A DNA stretch of 64,000 nucleotides from Smittia aterrima (lineage: Eukaryota > Arthropoda > Insecta > Diptera > Chironomidae), in the NCBI GenBank assembly GCA_033063855.1, contig CP093829.1:2676243-2740242 (forward strand). Reading direction: 5' to 3'. Made by a program: the position numbers and the translations under genes. Below the pieces are notes generated by a model. The model was not told the origin of the DNA. It saw only the letters and a list, made by a program, of their open reading frames with translations, and did not search any database. Every line of letters starts with the position of its first letter. Position 1 is the first letter of the stretch. Below, piece by piece: positions 25,296 through 35,693 of the stretch.

Positions 25296-25975
25296 TATTT
25301 TGGGAAATGGACCGATTGCCGACCATAAACAAGATATTGATTTACGCAAAAAAGCCAAAGCAATAGAATGGTAGATCTTTAATCGGGATAAATCTATCAT
25401 CGCACTATTTGGAAGGGTTCAACTATTTTCTGAAAATATAATGTATTAGTTAGAAAAAACTTTCAATCTTGTATTTTTCCTTGCTAAACTGATAGTTCTT
25501 CTAACCAAATGGCCCCTGCTAGAAAAGGCATACGCGAAGGTTTTCGGAAGCTACCAAAAGATTGATGGTGGACATTTTTCAAAAGCTGTCAAATACTTCA
25601 CTGAAAGAAGATCATCATGCTTTTATTTGAAGAACAAAGCGAATCCAAATTTATTCGACTTGATTGAAAAGCGGTTTAGCACATCAATCATAAGTTGTTC
25701 AATTGATGATATTCCACAAAAAAGAGAAGATGTCACACGTGAAAATTCAATCCGAGGCCATTCCTACACAATCACACGAACGTGGGTTGCAACTTTAAGA
25801 ACTTCAGAAAAAATTCAGTTGCTACGATTAAGAAATACTTTGGGAGACGTCGAATGGACTGGAGCATGGTCAGATGAAAATGATACATGGAATCAAATCG
25901 CTCGCAATGATAAGAAAAATTTCGATGTTTCATTACAAATATACCAATTATCCGCAAATATCCAAACTATCCATA
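25296..25975 (+). pseudogene. Calpain protease-domain fragment (array copy 4)
   Basis: It is closest to copy 2 (RGHSYTITRTW, RNTLGDVEWTG). A 2-nt loss after NFD (near 25925) shifts the tail to VSLQIYQ, where the others read MFHY.YTNY. The SSCFYLKNK junction is open. The unit also keeps about 70 bp after CACTTCACAAAA (near 24990-25050) that units 1-3 lack but the single copy in unit 2 has. Confidence 0.75.
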
Positions 25976-28425
25976 AATTTTATATATTATATATTATAAT
26001 TATATAATATATATATATATATTATATATTATATAATATATTTTATTATATTATATAACATATGATATATTATATTATATATTATATTATACTGTCTGGC
26101 CGTCAGCAAAAAGTTATGGCAATTTATGGCAGAAAACCAATGGCTAAATCGAACGGTAGCGGAACCGAATACCATTTCGTGCTCAACTTCTTCAAGCATC
26201 ATTTTTTATTGAGATCACTTTGGCTCGATCCTCGCCGACTCTGATGAAGAAATTTTGAAGAATTATGGGATGAGAAGTTCTAATCAAATTTTCCCATGGA
26301 AACCTTTTTGACACTTTTTATTGGAAATTAAACTTTCGATGACATCAGCAAAATTGAGTTTAATTGATTTCAATTAAAATCCTCGAAAAACATTTGATTA
26401 TCAGTTTAGGCTAATTGAATAAAGTTTATGAGAATTAATCGAGTGATAATGACTTAAGAGAAATTCCCTCGAGCGTCAACCGCAACTTAAATGATCTGGA
26501 ACATCAAGAGTGTCAAAATCTCGTCGCTCGTCTTGCCACCCGGAAAATGATAAATTAAGTTTCATCAGAATTTTTAAATGCGACGATTTATGTTCCTAGA
26601 ATGGCGTTGCCTACAGGAGTTGATCTCTTTCAACTTCCAAGCGTAATTTACGACCACACACGTTCACACTCTTTAATAGTTGAGGCGAAGATTTCTTAAA
26701 TGCTCGACAGCTACTTTTGCTTGAAGCATTTAAAATGTTTTATTTGTTTGTTGTGCAGACGGTGACGATTCTTAAATTATGCTGAACTAATCGACGACTT
26801 TGAAGAGAAGCCTAGAAGCCGTTCTTGAGTTTTACTCGAGAGAAGTCAAAATTAGAAATTTTCCTCAAAAAGTTTTCAAATTTATTTGAAACGTGATTTC
26901 AATGATTCTCACGTTCTCTAAAAATCAATTTCGAAAACATTTTTTATCGAGAGAAAGGAGAATTCGATTCGCCGAAGTTCCTCATCTCAAGATCGATGCT
27001 TGTGAGCAACGTGCTTCGTTCGATTTGACTTCACATCAGCAGCAAAGCCGTGGACCTCCAATAAACTCAATTCATAATCTCATAACTCTTTCAATAACGA
27101 ATCAGCATGATTACAGCTTCCTGTCATCGTTCTTCGCTCAAGATTCACGCAGTCCAAACCACATCTCAGCGGGAAACTTTTTCTTGTGCTGCCGGCATTG
27201 GACGTCTTGGCCGTATGTGGTCGCTTTACACAACCAGACAACAATATCTCTCGATCGAATTATTTCACAAGTGAGGTAGCCAAAAGTCTACGAAATAATT
27301 AAATTCTTGATTTGAATTCCTGAGGAAATGATGAAAGAACTTAATTTAGAGAGAACATCGTTAAGCAAAGAGCTCATTTGTTCAACAGCAACAAAAGATT
27401 CAACATTTTAAATTACATTTTGTTTTTTACTCGTTGACTTCTTTCTTCTTGCGGATTGAGAATCTCAATTCCGGGTTTTAATGATTTGTTTTGTCAGTAA
27501 AGTTCTTTGACCATTGCTTCGCCGTCTTGCGGTTGAGAAGTCTGAACTTGAAGTTCTTTAAAATACTTTCAAGTCACCAGAGCACCAAAAGTGAAAGAAT
27601 CTGTTGTTGGAATGTTAATTAACATAAAAAGAAAACTTCTTCCTCAAGTTTCGATTTCAAAAATTCATTGACGGCGGTAGCTCGGAAAGAAGAAGACGAA
27701 GAAGCGAGGAATGTATCCAATCAACGATGACAATTTAGAAAAAAATATGTCGGCATATTGAAGCCGTCCGAAAGCTTCGATTTAATCAATGAAATTCCAA
27801 TCTCCGATCTATCCAATCTCCAATCGATAATGAAAACAGAAAACTCATTGAAGAATAGTTTGGAAAGCTCTTAGGACGATACAACACGCTGACGATTAAT
27901 TTAGTTTTCATTTCATTCTCAAGGCTTCCGATCTATTAAAAGAAGAAAAAAGTTCTCGACGAATGGAATGAAGAATGAAAAGCAAAAATTTCTTTATTGT
28001 TGAGACCTCGATTGAAAAAATGTACAAAAATATTTATAAACTTGCTTTATGAAGCTTCCTTCATTGCTTCTCTTTCGTTTCATTCAGACAACATCGAAAA
28101 CAATCGAGAAATTCGACAACCGAAAAAAATCAAATCAACTCGATGAATGGAGGAAAGAAAAAATTCCTCCACGGCTAATTTCAAATCAGCTACTGTTTTG
28201 TCTGATACAGCAACTCACAATCGTGCAAGTATAATAGATCGACAGTTAATAAAGTAGTTTTCTTGTGCCCTCGGCTCTTTCTTTCCCTGCGAACACAAAT
28301 TCACAACTCTTGGAGTTACAAGAAAGCGACTAATTTCAGTCTTGGAGATGCTGAAGAAGATTTTTCAAGAAGCTGAATGAAAAAAAGAAATAAATGTCAA
28401 AACTACGCATAACTAATTCTGAGTT

Positions 28426-28497
28426 TAACCGGGAATCGAACCCAGGCTCCTTCCAAGGAACTCAAAACTCTAAGGTTTACTTAAAATATTCTGTTTA
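28426..28497 (-). repeat. tRNA-like repeat (minus strand), copy of 8868
   Basis: The minus strand reads GGAGCCTGGGTTCGATTCCC, with a short insertion relative to the unit 2 copy. Confidence 0.4.
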
Positions 28498-28673
28498 TCT
28501 TTATTTTAAACTCTTGCAGTTTACGGTAATAATTCATTAGTAGCAACTGATCAAAAAAGATTATATTAAACCTCCTTATTGAATCAAATAATTTGATTCA
28601 AATTAGTGATGACTTTGTTAAAAACAACAAACAAACAAAAAATCATTATCATAACAATAAAACATGAGAATTT

Positions 28674-28747
28674 ATTGGGATTCGAACCCAGGGCGTTTCA
28701 AATAGAACGCAAAACCTCTAAAACTCTTGTAAAACTTTCTGTTTATT
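28674..28747 (-). repeat. tRNA-like repeat (minus strand), copy of 9111
   Basis: The minus strand reads GCCCTGGGTTCGAATCCCAA preceded by TTTTAGAGGTTTTGCGTTC. No complete cloverleaf is seen. Confidence 0.4.
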
Positions 28748-31013
28748 TTTCTATTAGACATTTGCAATTCTTGCTATTAAAGAAAAGTTCATAAATAATC
28801 TTCAAAATGTTTATTTATTCAATTCTAAGCTCTTGTGTCTTAGTCACCTGTTTACAAGTAACCGCAAGTTTACTTTAAACAAATTTATTTTCGTGTAAGT
28901 GAAACAATCAACGAATGAAGCAATGAGCTGTCGGCGACTTTTTACAAGCTCTCGTTTGATGTGGTGCCGACGAAAGTTTATGAGCTACATTCGCAAACGG
29001 ACGATGACGACAGAAAGCCGCAAGTTCGCAATCAACTCGAACACAATTAATCCTCAGACATGATAGTGACGTTAAACGAAATGAAAGTCGGTAAAATTAA
29101 TTTTCTTCCTCCACAGAAGCTGCTGAAACTCGATCTTCTTCTATCTCTCCCTTCTGTGATCGCACCGAAAGTCAAAAGAAGAAAAAATTGTTATTCGATC
29201 TCGGCCCCTCGTCACTGATGGAAAGAGAACGAAATCAAAAAGTTGCTTTGTCATTAGTTTCTAATTATTTAGTGAAAAAAATATCATCGACAGTTAGGCA
29301 AGAAAAAACTCAAAAATGTTCAGATGGGAAGTTTAATTTGAACGTGATCAGTTTCGACGAGTTTTAATTTATTGAACGAAACTTGAAAACTGTTTCCAGT
29401 TTCATTTACACTTCAACTGATCTCACTTGAGCAATAAAAGTTCCATCGTTGAGCGACCAATGATTTCTCTCACTGTTTGGTTTGACGATTTCACAGAACA
29501 TTTCGCATTTTACGGCTGCAGTAACTCACATGCTTAGTTCTATTTAAAACTGAATTCTAAGTGAACAGGATCGATGAAGGTTTGACTTCTCTATTGCAAG
29601 CATTCTCCTTCGTCCCGTCCATGGCAGCAACAACGAGAACGAGAAGAAAGTCAAAGTCATAAAGCTCAATCATAAAAATGATTACGAATGATTTGTCCTT
29701 GCCTCGTTTTCATGGATCAGTGATTTATTGTTTTATGGCGTTGAAGGCTGAAGATTTGCATTCTAAGTCGAAGTTTATTTTTCTAGCGACCGAAGAGTGT
29801 AAGCAAATGTCTCTTTAAGGATTCTTCAGCCAATTGGAGAAGAATTAGCTCCTGCTGAGAAGAAGGTCACAACATTATTGGATTTTGCTTTTCCTCTCTG
29901 CTTTTCACGAAAAACTACTCAAACAAATATTTCGTTCCGAATAATTGAAACGAATGAGATTCTTCACGTTGAGTTGTTGGTAACGACAAAATATCTTTGT
30001 GTCCATTCCTGACAAATATTTTCACAATATTGAGCCTTTATTATGTGATAATTGCTAAACTAGAAGCGATGAGGGATTCTGCGAAGAATTCAAGGAAAGC
30101 TCAACTAAGATCGCCGCTTGAGTTGACAAGGCAGGAGTCGCAATGTCGGTGAAACGACGATTAAGCTGTGAAATCAATTTTCTTCCATGGAAGCAGTTTC
30201 TGAGGGTTCCTTTCGAGCATTGAAACAAGTTGCAGAAGGAACTTCAAGGTTGAAAGCTACTCGATCATGCTGATTTAAGATTTCTTACTTTTTCAATAAA
30301 CAAATCAATGAATCTGAGTCGTAAAAGTTTTGCAAATGAACTCTCATCAATGCGTCGTTGAAATAAGTAAATAAAATCAACTCAAACAAGACCGCAAGTC
30401 AGATCATAAACAAAGATGATTCCCCTTTTTCTTTAAAGCATAAAACCATCATTGAGGTGAGCAAGTCTTCAAAATAATAATTTTTATTAATTTATTTATT
30501 CACACCCCGCAATAAAAGTCGACACGAAAGTCAACCTGAGCACAAGAGAATTGCTGAACCTTCGTTGGAGTGAAGGAAAGAATCGTTTCGCCTTTGAAAT
30601 TCGTTTGTCTCGCTTTAACCAACGCGTTCGTTCCATGCAAGTTGTTGTTGAAAATGGGCGTTTCAACTTACTGTTCAGGTCTCTACTTTGACTCTGACGA
30701 TTCAGTTTAGGAGTTCGAGTCGACAGAGGCACAAAAAATATTTATGAGTTTCTCGTTACAACTTTAATTTAGTTTTTCGAGTGCCTTCATCGTGGTCGGA
30801 CGTAAAAAAAAGTAATTTTCTGGCTTCTTCTTCTTTGCGGTGGATTCATTGAAGTTGGCTGAGTGAACGAGAAATCGAAAGAAAAAAAAATATTTAAAGT
30901 GAAAAGAATTTTAAGAAACTTTTTGAATAAAAAGAAAATTAAAAGTGAAAAAAGTTATCAAGGACATTTAAGGAATTGCATAAAAATATTTTATGTTTGC
31001 GTAAATGATAAAT

Positions 31014-34000
31014 ATGACGATAACGAACAGCTTCCCGATGAATTCAGCAATGCGGCCAATTTACAACGGGTTCCAACTGCAAGGTGAGTGTCGATCGTTT
31101 AGTGCAGAAGCCGACGATAATCGCGATTAGATTTGCTGATAAAAATAATAATTTGCACCTTCCGTCGATGTTCGCGCTGTTCTTACAAATCAAAAGTTTT
31201 AATTCTTTATGCTCAATCGTTGCGCAATGAATGGAATGTTTCACAATTAAAAAGCGACGGCGAGAAGTCTCGTTTTGTTTAAGATTTTTTTGGGTTCATG
31301 ATTCAAAGCTAACTTGACCCAATCTCAGTGTTAATGAACCTCTCAATCTTCCCTCTTCAAAAATTATTTCTTTGACAAATTGCTCAATTAAATGGACACA
31401 TTTAGGATTCTTTGTGTCTCCTTTCGTCTTCTTCTGACTTCTTTTCGGGAAAATTTATGGCACTGAGTTGCTTCTTGGATTCAAAGTCATTAGGCAAAGG
31501 ACGTTTTACTAGAAGTTTGAAAGGGCGAAAGCCAGAGCCAAAGTCAATGGACAATTTACAAGAAGTCAACTGAGAGAAAAGCGTAAAATTGCAAATTTTC
31601 TGGAGAATCATTCGAATGATAATGGCAGCACAAGAGAACTTTATTGCACCAGCACCGCAATAAATCCATAAACAAGAAATTTTTCAAGCTAAGTTGGTCG
31701 TTTATGTGTTTATGGCTCTTCAACGTCACTACCTGATTGTGCATTGCGATGCTTTTTTACAGTAGATTTATGATGAATTGGTTTTGAGGGCACTTCCAGA
31801 AATATTTTCACTTAACTCTGCACATGTGAGGAAGGAAAGTTTTCCAAGAAAATTCTGAATGAACTTTGAAAATATTTTTGTGAGAAAATAATTTTATTTT
31901 CATTTTCTTAGGTGACATGTCAGCAGGCCAAGGAAGAGTCAATCAACTTGGCGGTGTGTTCATCAATGGTCGTCCACTTCCATCAGCGATTCGTTTAAAA
32001 ATTGTTGAACTTGCTGCGTCGGGTGTTCGTCCATGTCAAATATCTCGAAATCTTCGAGTATCTCACGGATGTGTCTCGAAAATTTTGAACCGTTATCAGG
32101 TGAGAAAAGAGAGCTCAACAATTAATTAATTTCTAAACTAAATTCAATTTATTTTTCAACAGGAAACGGGAAGCATTCGTCCCGGTGTAATTGGCGGTTC
32201 AAAGCCAAGAATCGCAACTCCCGAGATCGAGAACCGAATCGAAGATTACAAGAAGGAAAATCCAGGTATTTTTTCATGGGAAATCCGCGATCGTTTGATT
32301 AAAGAAGGCATTTGTGATCGTTCAACGGCTCCGTCTGTCAGCGCGATCTCCCGTCTTTTGCGTGGACGTGACGACGATAGGAGAACACAGAACGGTAATT
32401 TTTAAATGCAGCTTATTTAACGGGGGGAGGGAGTGAGAGCCTGAAAATCCAATTAATCTTCTTCTTTTCCACTCGCCTTCGGTCGATTCCTTTTGATCCG
32501 GATTGATCGAAAATGAGTTCTTCATCACTTTGCATGAAACAAAAGCGATCAAGGCCTTTTTCCTTTGTTGGAATCACTTGTGCTGCTGCTGCTTATCCTT
32601 CTCTCGACTTGTTCATTTCTTTCGGAAACGAAGGTGCCAAGAATGATTTGTGTAAATCTCATTTTCTTTTGTTGATTATTATTAATGACTCTTTTATGGA
32701 AGCGGCTTGTGGAAGTTTATCCAGAGAGAGAGAAAAAAGCCGAGAAGGCACATTAGAATAAGAAAGGCGCAAAATGATGAATTGAAAGTCAAGCGGGAGG
32801 AAGAGAGTGTGAGACGCTAATGTTGCATGTAAAAGCAGAATGAAAATAATAATTATTGAGCCTCGAGCTTGAGAAAAGGGAAAAGTTGTGGGTCCGATAG
32901 TTAAAGTCAAGTAGCTCGAGATGGAAATCTAATTTATCTAAAAGAAATAATGTTGATCACAAGAAAACAAAAACTTGATTGACTTGGGAACGATCAGTAA
33001 CTTACGATCATTCACGAAAAACTATTCAAAGCAAAAATGCGATTACAAAACTCTTCGATCAATCCTTCAATCGATTCTAATAAAGCGAGAAACAATTACA
33101 TGGGAAAACGTAATTAATCATAAGAAAGAGCGGCAAGCAACATAGAGACTCATGACTCGACGAGTTCATTTTGTTGGCTGATTCTTGAAGGAGACGAGAC
33201 TCCCGTTGTTTCATCAATAAATTAGAGAAATTATCAATTTCCGTTTTTTACAGGTGAAAATCACGCTTTGAAACAGTCCGACGGTGATTTATCGGATTGC
33301 GACAGCGAGCCAGGAATTCCATTGAAGCGAAAACAAAGAAGATCACGAACAACGTTTACTGCAATGCAACTTGATGAACTGGAAAGAGCTTTCGAAAGGA
33401 CTCAATATCCTGATATCTACACAAGAGAAGAACTCGCTCAACGTACCAAGTTGACAGAAGCTCGCATTCAAGTTTGGTTCAGCAATCGACGCGCTCGTTT
33501 GCGAAAGCAAGTTCCAAATCAAGGATCTGGTTATCCTCCAATGGGATCAACTCCACTTGGCTACTCAGGATCATCCTCTGGCTATCCAATGATGCCACCA
33601 TTGGGCGACGCATCTCAATACAGTTCCGCTTCGTCGCAAAGTAATTAAATTGCGGTTCTTGACTTAACAACTTTATTAATTTACTTTGCAATTTATTTTC
33701 AGTGCACGACTTTTACACAACGCAAGCTCAAGCCCAAGCACAAATGGCGAATCAAGCAGCTGAACGTCAATCACCTAATGAATCGTCTCATCACGCCGGT
33801 TCTCCAATCTCGAATGCGTCACACTCAATTCATAATCCAATCGCATCGCCTTACTATCATCCCTATCATCATCTCGCTTCAAGCGCTAATCATGCTGCGG
33901 GTTACTCTCCACCACAAAATCTCGCCCAAAATGGAAACGAGAGTCCAAACTCAGTTGATCAGTTTACGAGCAATAACAACAATAGCATTCAACTGCCAGA

Positions 34001-34364
34001 AACTCCAAATAGCTTGGTCGGATCAGCGATCATGGGACCAACATCTGTCAACAGCAACAGCAACGACGGCGTTAATGTGATGAACACAGAAAATTCGCCG
34101 CCAGAGAACTCTTCTGTTATCACGAATAATAATAACTACAGCCCTTGGTGCTCGAGCTCTGGACATCATCAACTTCCTTTAACCAACTCATCGCCACTTC
34201 ATTCGAACTCCTATGGCTCACATCCATCAGCTTCTCTCTACAGTGCGCATCACAATTTGGCCTCGTTCATTCCACATCAGAACCTTTCAGGTTTCGCTCA
34301 TCCATCACACAATGGCAAGAGCTTTGGAGTCGCTCCATCAATCTACTCCGCTTGGTATCCTTAA
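31014..34364 (+). CDS. prd: Paired (Pax3/7) segmentation transcription factor, full-length copy
   Basis: There are five exons: 31014-31083, 31912-32099, 32163-32394, 33254-33640 and 33703-34364. They predict 512 aa. Residues 29-154 are a complete paired domain. A short linker without an octapeptide leads through SDCDSEPGIPLKRKQ to a paired-class homeodomain (about 191-250) with Ser50 in IQVWFSNRRARLRKQ. The C-terminal half is rich in Ser, Asn and His and contains LPETPNSL. In flies Paired is a nuclear pair-rule activator of gooseberry, engrailed and wingless. Four traits favour paired over the two gooseberry genes: the N-terminus MTITNSFPMNSAMRPIYNGF, DELERAFERTQYPDIYTREE, the missing octapeptide and the TPNSL stretch. 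This is the only one of three paired-box copies joined to a homeobox. Confidence 0.85.
31084..31911. other. Intron 1 of prd
   Basis: A GTGAGT donor and a TTTTCTTAG acceptor bound this 828 bp intron. No gene is seen inside, and it is nearly identical to the intron of copy 2. Confidence 0.75.
32395..33253. other. Intron 3 of prd (between paired box and homeobox)
   Basis: This 859 bp intron starts GTAATT and ends TTTTTTACAG. It is copied in all three units, including the acceptor. Copy 2 has lost 48 bp of it near its 3' end, while copies 1 and 3 keep that stretch. No gene is seen. Confidence 0.75.
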
Positions 34365-34436
34365 GTGAATTTAAAGTTAAATCATTTTAAGTTAGGATTA
34401 GAATCAGAAAGTTTTCATTTACGATAAATAAACATT

Positions 34437-34442
34437 GACTTG
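34437..34442 (+). terminator. prd: prd poly(A) signal (proximal)
   Basis: AATAAA lies 73 bp after the prd stop codon. A second AATAAA follows at 34486. Confidence 0.6.
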
Positions 34443-34448
34443 TGTAAT

Positions 34449-34454
34449 TTTATT
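34449..34454 (-). terminator. Poly(A) signal of the convergent Ser-rich gene
   Basis: AATAAA on the minus strand, 47 bp past the stop of the gene at 34501-35397. It sits between the two plus-strand prd signals. Confidence 0.55.
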
Positions 34455-34485
34455 AGAATTTCTTTGTAAATTGTTCGCTGCTTTC

Positions 34486-34491
34486 AATAAA
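34486..34491 (+). terminator. prd: prd poly(A) signal (distal)
   Basis: AATAAA in CTTTCAATAAAGTTG. Cleavage downstream would put the prd 3' end at or inside the stop region of the opposite-strand gene (34501). Confidence 0.55.
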
Positions 34492-34500
34492 GTTGAAGAT

Positions 34501-35397
34501 CTAAAATTTCTTTGCCTTTCCTTTGCACATCTTCGCGAATGGTTTAACAAAACAACCGAAGCATGAAGTAGGTCGACTATCACTTGAATCGTAAGATTTA
34601 ATCGTCATTAGCTGATGATATGAGTCGTCGAATTTCTTGATGTGACGTTCACGACGTTCTTGGTAGGCGAGGGAATCGTTTGAGAGCTTGTGAATCTGCG
34701 CTCGTTTGAATGAAGCTAATGAACCGAAACGATCGTGCAAATACTCGCTGCGGAGTTCTGATTTCGAGGGACTTGACGATGGACTTCGTACTACATGATC
34801 CTCGAATGCCGACGCAACTAATGATTGCGATGATTGATAGAACGCAGGTCTGAAGATTTCGACTTCGTCGTGAAGTTGCAACATTGACGGATATTTATTC
34901 GTCGCATTGCCAGTTGGTCGGCACTTTGCGCGATTTCTATTATCTTCCATAATTCTTTGGACTTCTTGTCGTTTCTTTAATTGTTCGACTCTCATTTTGG
35001 ATGAAGCTCTCGAGACATTCTCTGAAACCTCTTCGATTGGATAGATTTTACAATTCGATCGGATACTTCCGTTGTCACTCGACTCATATTGCCTCAGATC
35101 AATCTTCACTTCATCTTTGATTTTCATTTGAGTGAAAGCTTTGCTAGATCGACCTTTTGAAGTTCTCGTTGACCGAGTAGGCGATTGACTTGCTAATTCT
35201 TTTGAAGGACTTGTTGACTTTCTCACTCGATTTTTCACTGATCCATCGCCCATTGAACATTTTAATGAAAACTCATCAACCAACGATTTGTCGAGTTGCT
35301 CACACGAGCTTCGTCTTGCATCAATTTCAGTGTCGGAGAGTGAGTCGTGAAGCTTCCTGTAGTTTTTCTTAGGAACGGATCCATAATGTTTCTTCAT
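34501..35397 (-). CDS. Ser-rich basic protein of unknown function
   Basis: This is one uninterrupted exon of 298 codons from ATG at 35397 to TAG at 34501-34503. I do not recognise the family. The sequence is polar and rich in Ser, Arg and Lys, with several SPS/SPTR-type stretches (STSPSKELASQSPTRSTRTS; SPSSSPSKSELRSEY). A likely helical piece, RVEQLKKRQEVQRIMEDNRN, lies near the middle. No membrane segment or signal peptide is seen. The C-terminus (CFGCFVKPFAKMCKGKAKKF) combines three Cys with a Lys-rich end, which could suit palmitoylation plus a polybasic membrane contact; that is inference. The length of the open frame and its even composition support a real gene. It converges on prd with overlapping 3' ends. 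Confidence 0.75.
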   Translation of the reverse strand: MKKHYGSVPKKNYRKLHDSLSDTEIDARRSSCEQLDKSLVDEFSLKCSMGDGSVKNRVRKSTSPSKELASQSPTRSTRTSKGRSSKAFTQMKIKDEVKIDLRQYESSDNGSIRSNCKIYPIEEVSENVSRASSKMRVEQLKKRQEVQRIMEDNRNRAKCRPTGNATNKYPSMLQLHDEVEIFRPAFYQSSQSLVASAFEDHVVRSPSSSPSKSELRSEYLHDRFGSLASFKRAQIHKLSNDSLAYQERRERHIKKFDDSYHQLMTIKSYDSSDSRPTSCFGCFVKPFAKMCKGKAKKF

Positions 35398-35693
35398 TTT
35401 TGAATTCGAACAACTTTAAATTTGAAACGAGAATTCAGAAAATCCAATGAAAAGTTGATCGATTGCTGTCATTAGAGTTGATAACGACAACAATGAAATA
35501 TTTTACGTCACCGAATGTCATCGAATGTTGTCATTACTTTGTAAACATTTTGTTGATAGAATGTTTCAACTTTTCTGATAGCCGCGTTTCTTCATTTTCT
35601 TGAGTGAAGTCAGTTTGATGAATTCTTGAGTTTGAAATCTCAAAAAACTTGATTTTTCTTGAAAACATTTTTTTATTGAATGAAAAAAAAAAC
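35398..35693. other. Intergenic spacer with 3' end of Nup85
   Basis: It holds the upstream region of the Ser-rich gene and the short 3' untranslated region of Nup85, with a minus-strand AATAAA near 35671. No further gene is seen. Confidence 0.5.

Larger units (their letters stand above)
18769..26134. repeat. Four-unit calpain-fragment tandem array with dimeric higher-order structure
   Basis: Four head-to-tail units start at 18769, 20594, 22413 and 24240, with periods of 1825, 1819, 1827 and 1895 bp. Each holds the flanking block starting ACCAATGGCTAAATCG, exon-like pieces, AT palindromes and a calpain fragment. Units 1 and 3 share one set of variants (QKKEDVT, HSYTITQTW, RNPWGD). Units 2 and 4 share another (QKREDVT, HSYTITRTW, RNTLGD). 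The array therefore looks like a doubled pair of about 3.65 kb. Confidence 0.85.
26245..31013. other. Non-coding DNA upstream of prd exon 1, unit 3
   Basis: This is the counterpart of 6640-12998 without the 1.6 kb internal duplication. It holds two minus-strand tRNA-like repeats. A 128-codon ORF at 26893-27279 is broken by a 4-base difference in unit 2 and is not credible as a gene. The last 1.8 kb is nearly identical to unit 2 and is the probable prd promoter region. Confidence 0.55.
15211..33272. repeat. Segmental duplication unit 3 (about 18 kb)
   Basis: This is the last direct copy. It is longer than unit 2 because of three extra calpain-fragment repeats (about 5.5 kb), partly offset by lack of the 1.6 kb internal duplication. 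It ends inside exon 4 of prd, where the intact gene continues into unique sequence. Confidence 0.88.

Noticed and set aside
18769..26134. CRISPR-like or transposon array
   Set aside because: Units are 1.8 kb, contain spliced protein fragments, and lack terminal inverted repeats, target-site duplications and any transposase or reverse transcriptase.
26893..27279. 128-codon ORF upstream of prd
   Set aside because: The unit 2 counterpart differs by a 4-base indel that breaks the frame; this is not conserved coding sequence.
33778..34080. 100-codon plus-strand ORF within prd exon 5
   Set aside because: It is an out-of-frame shadow of the Ser/Asn/His-rich C-terminal coding region.
31014..34364. 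Identity as gooseberry or gooseberry-neuro
   Set aside because: The N-terminal sequence, DELERAFERTQYPDIY in the homeodomain, absence of an octapeptide and the C-terminal TPNSL stretch fit paired better. A Pax3/7 tree would settle it.
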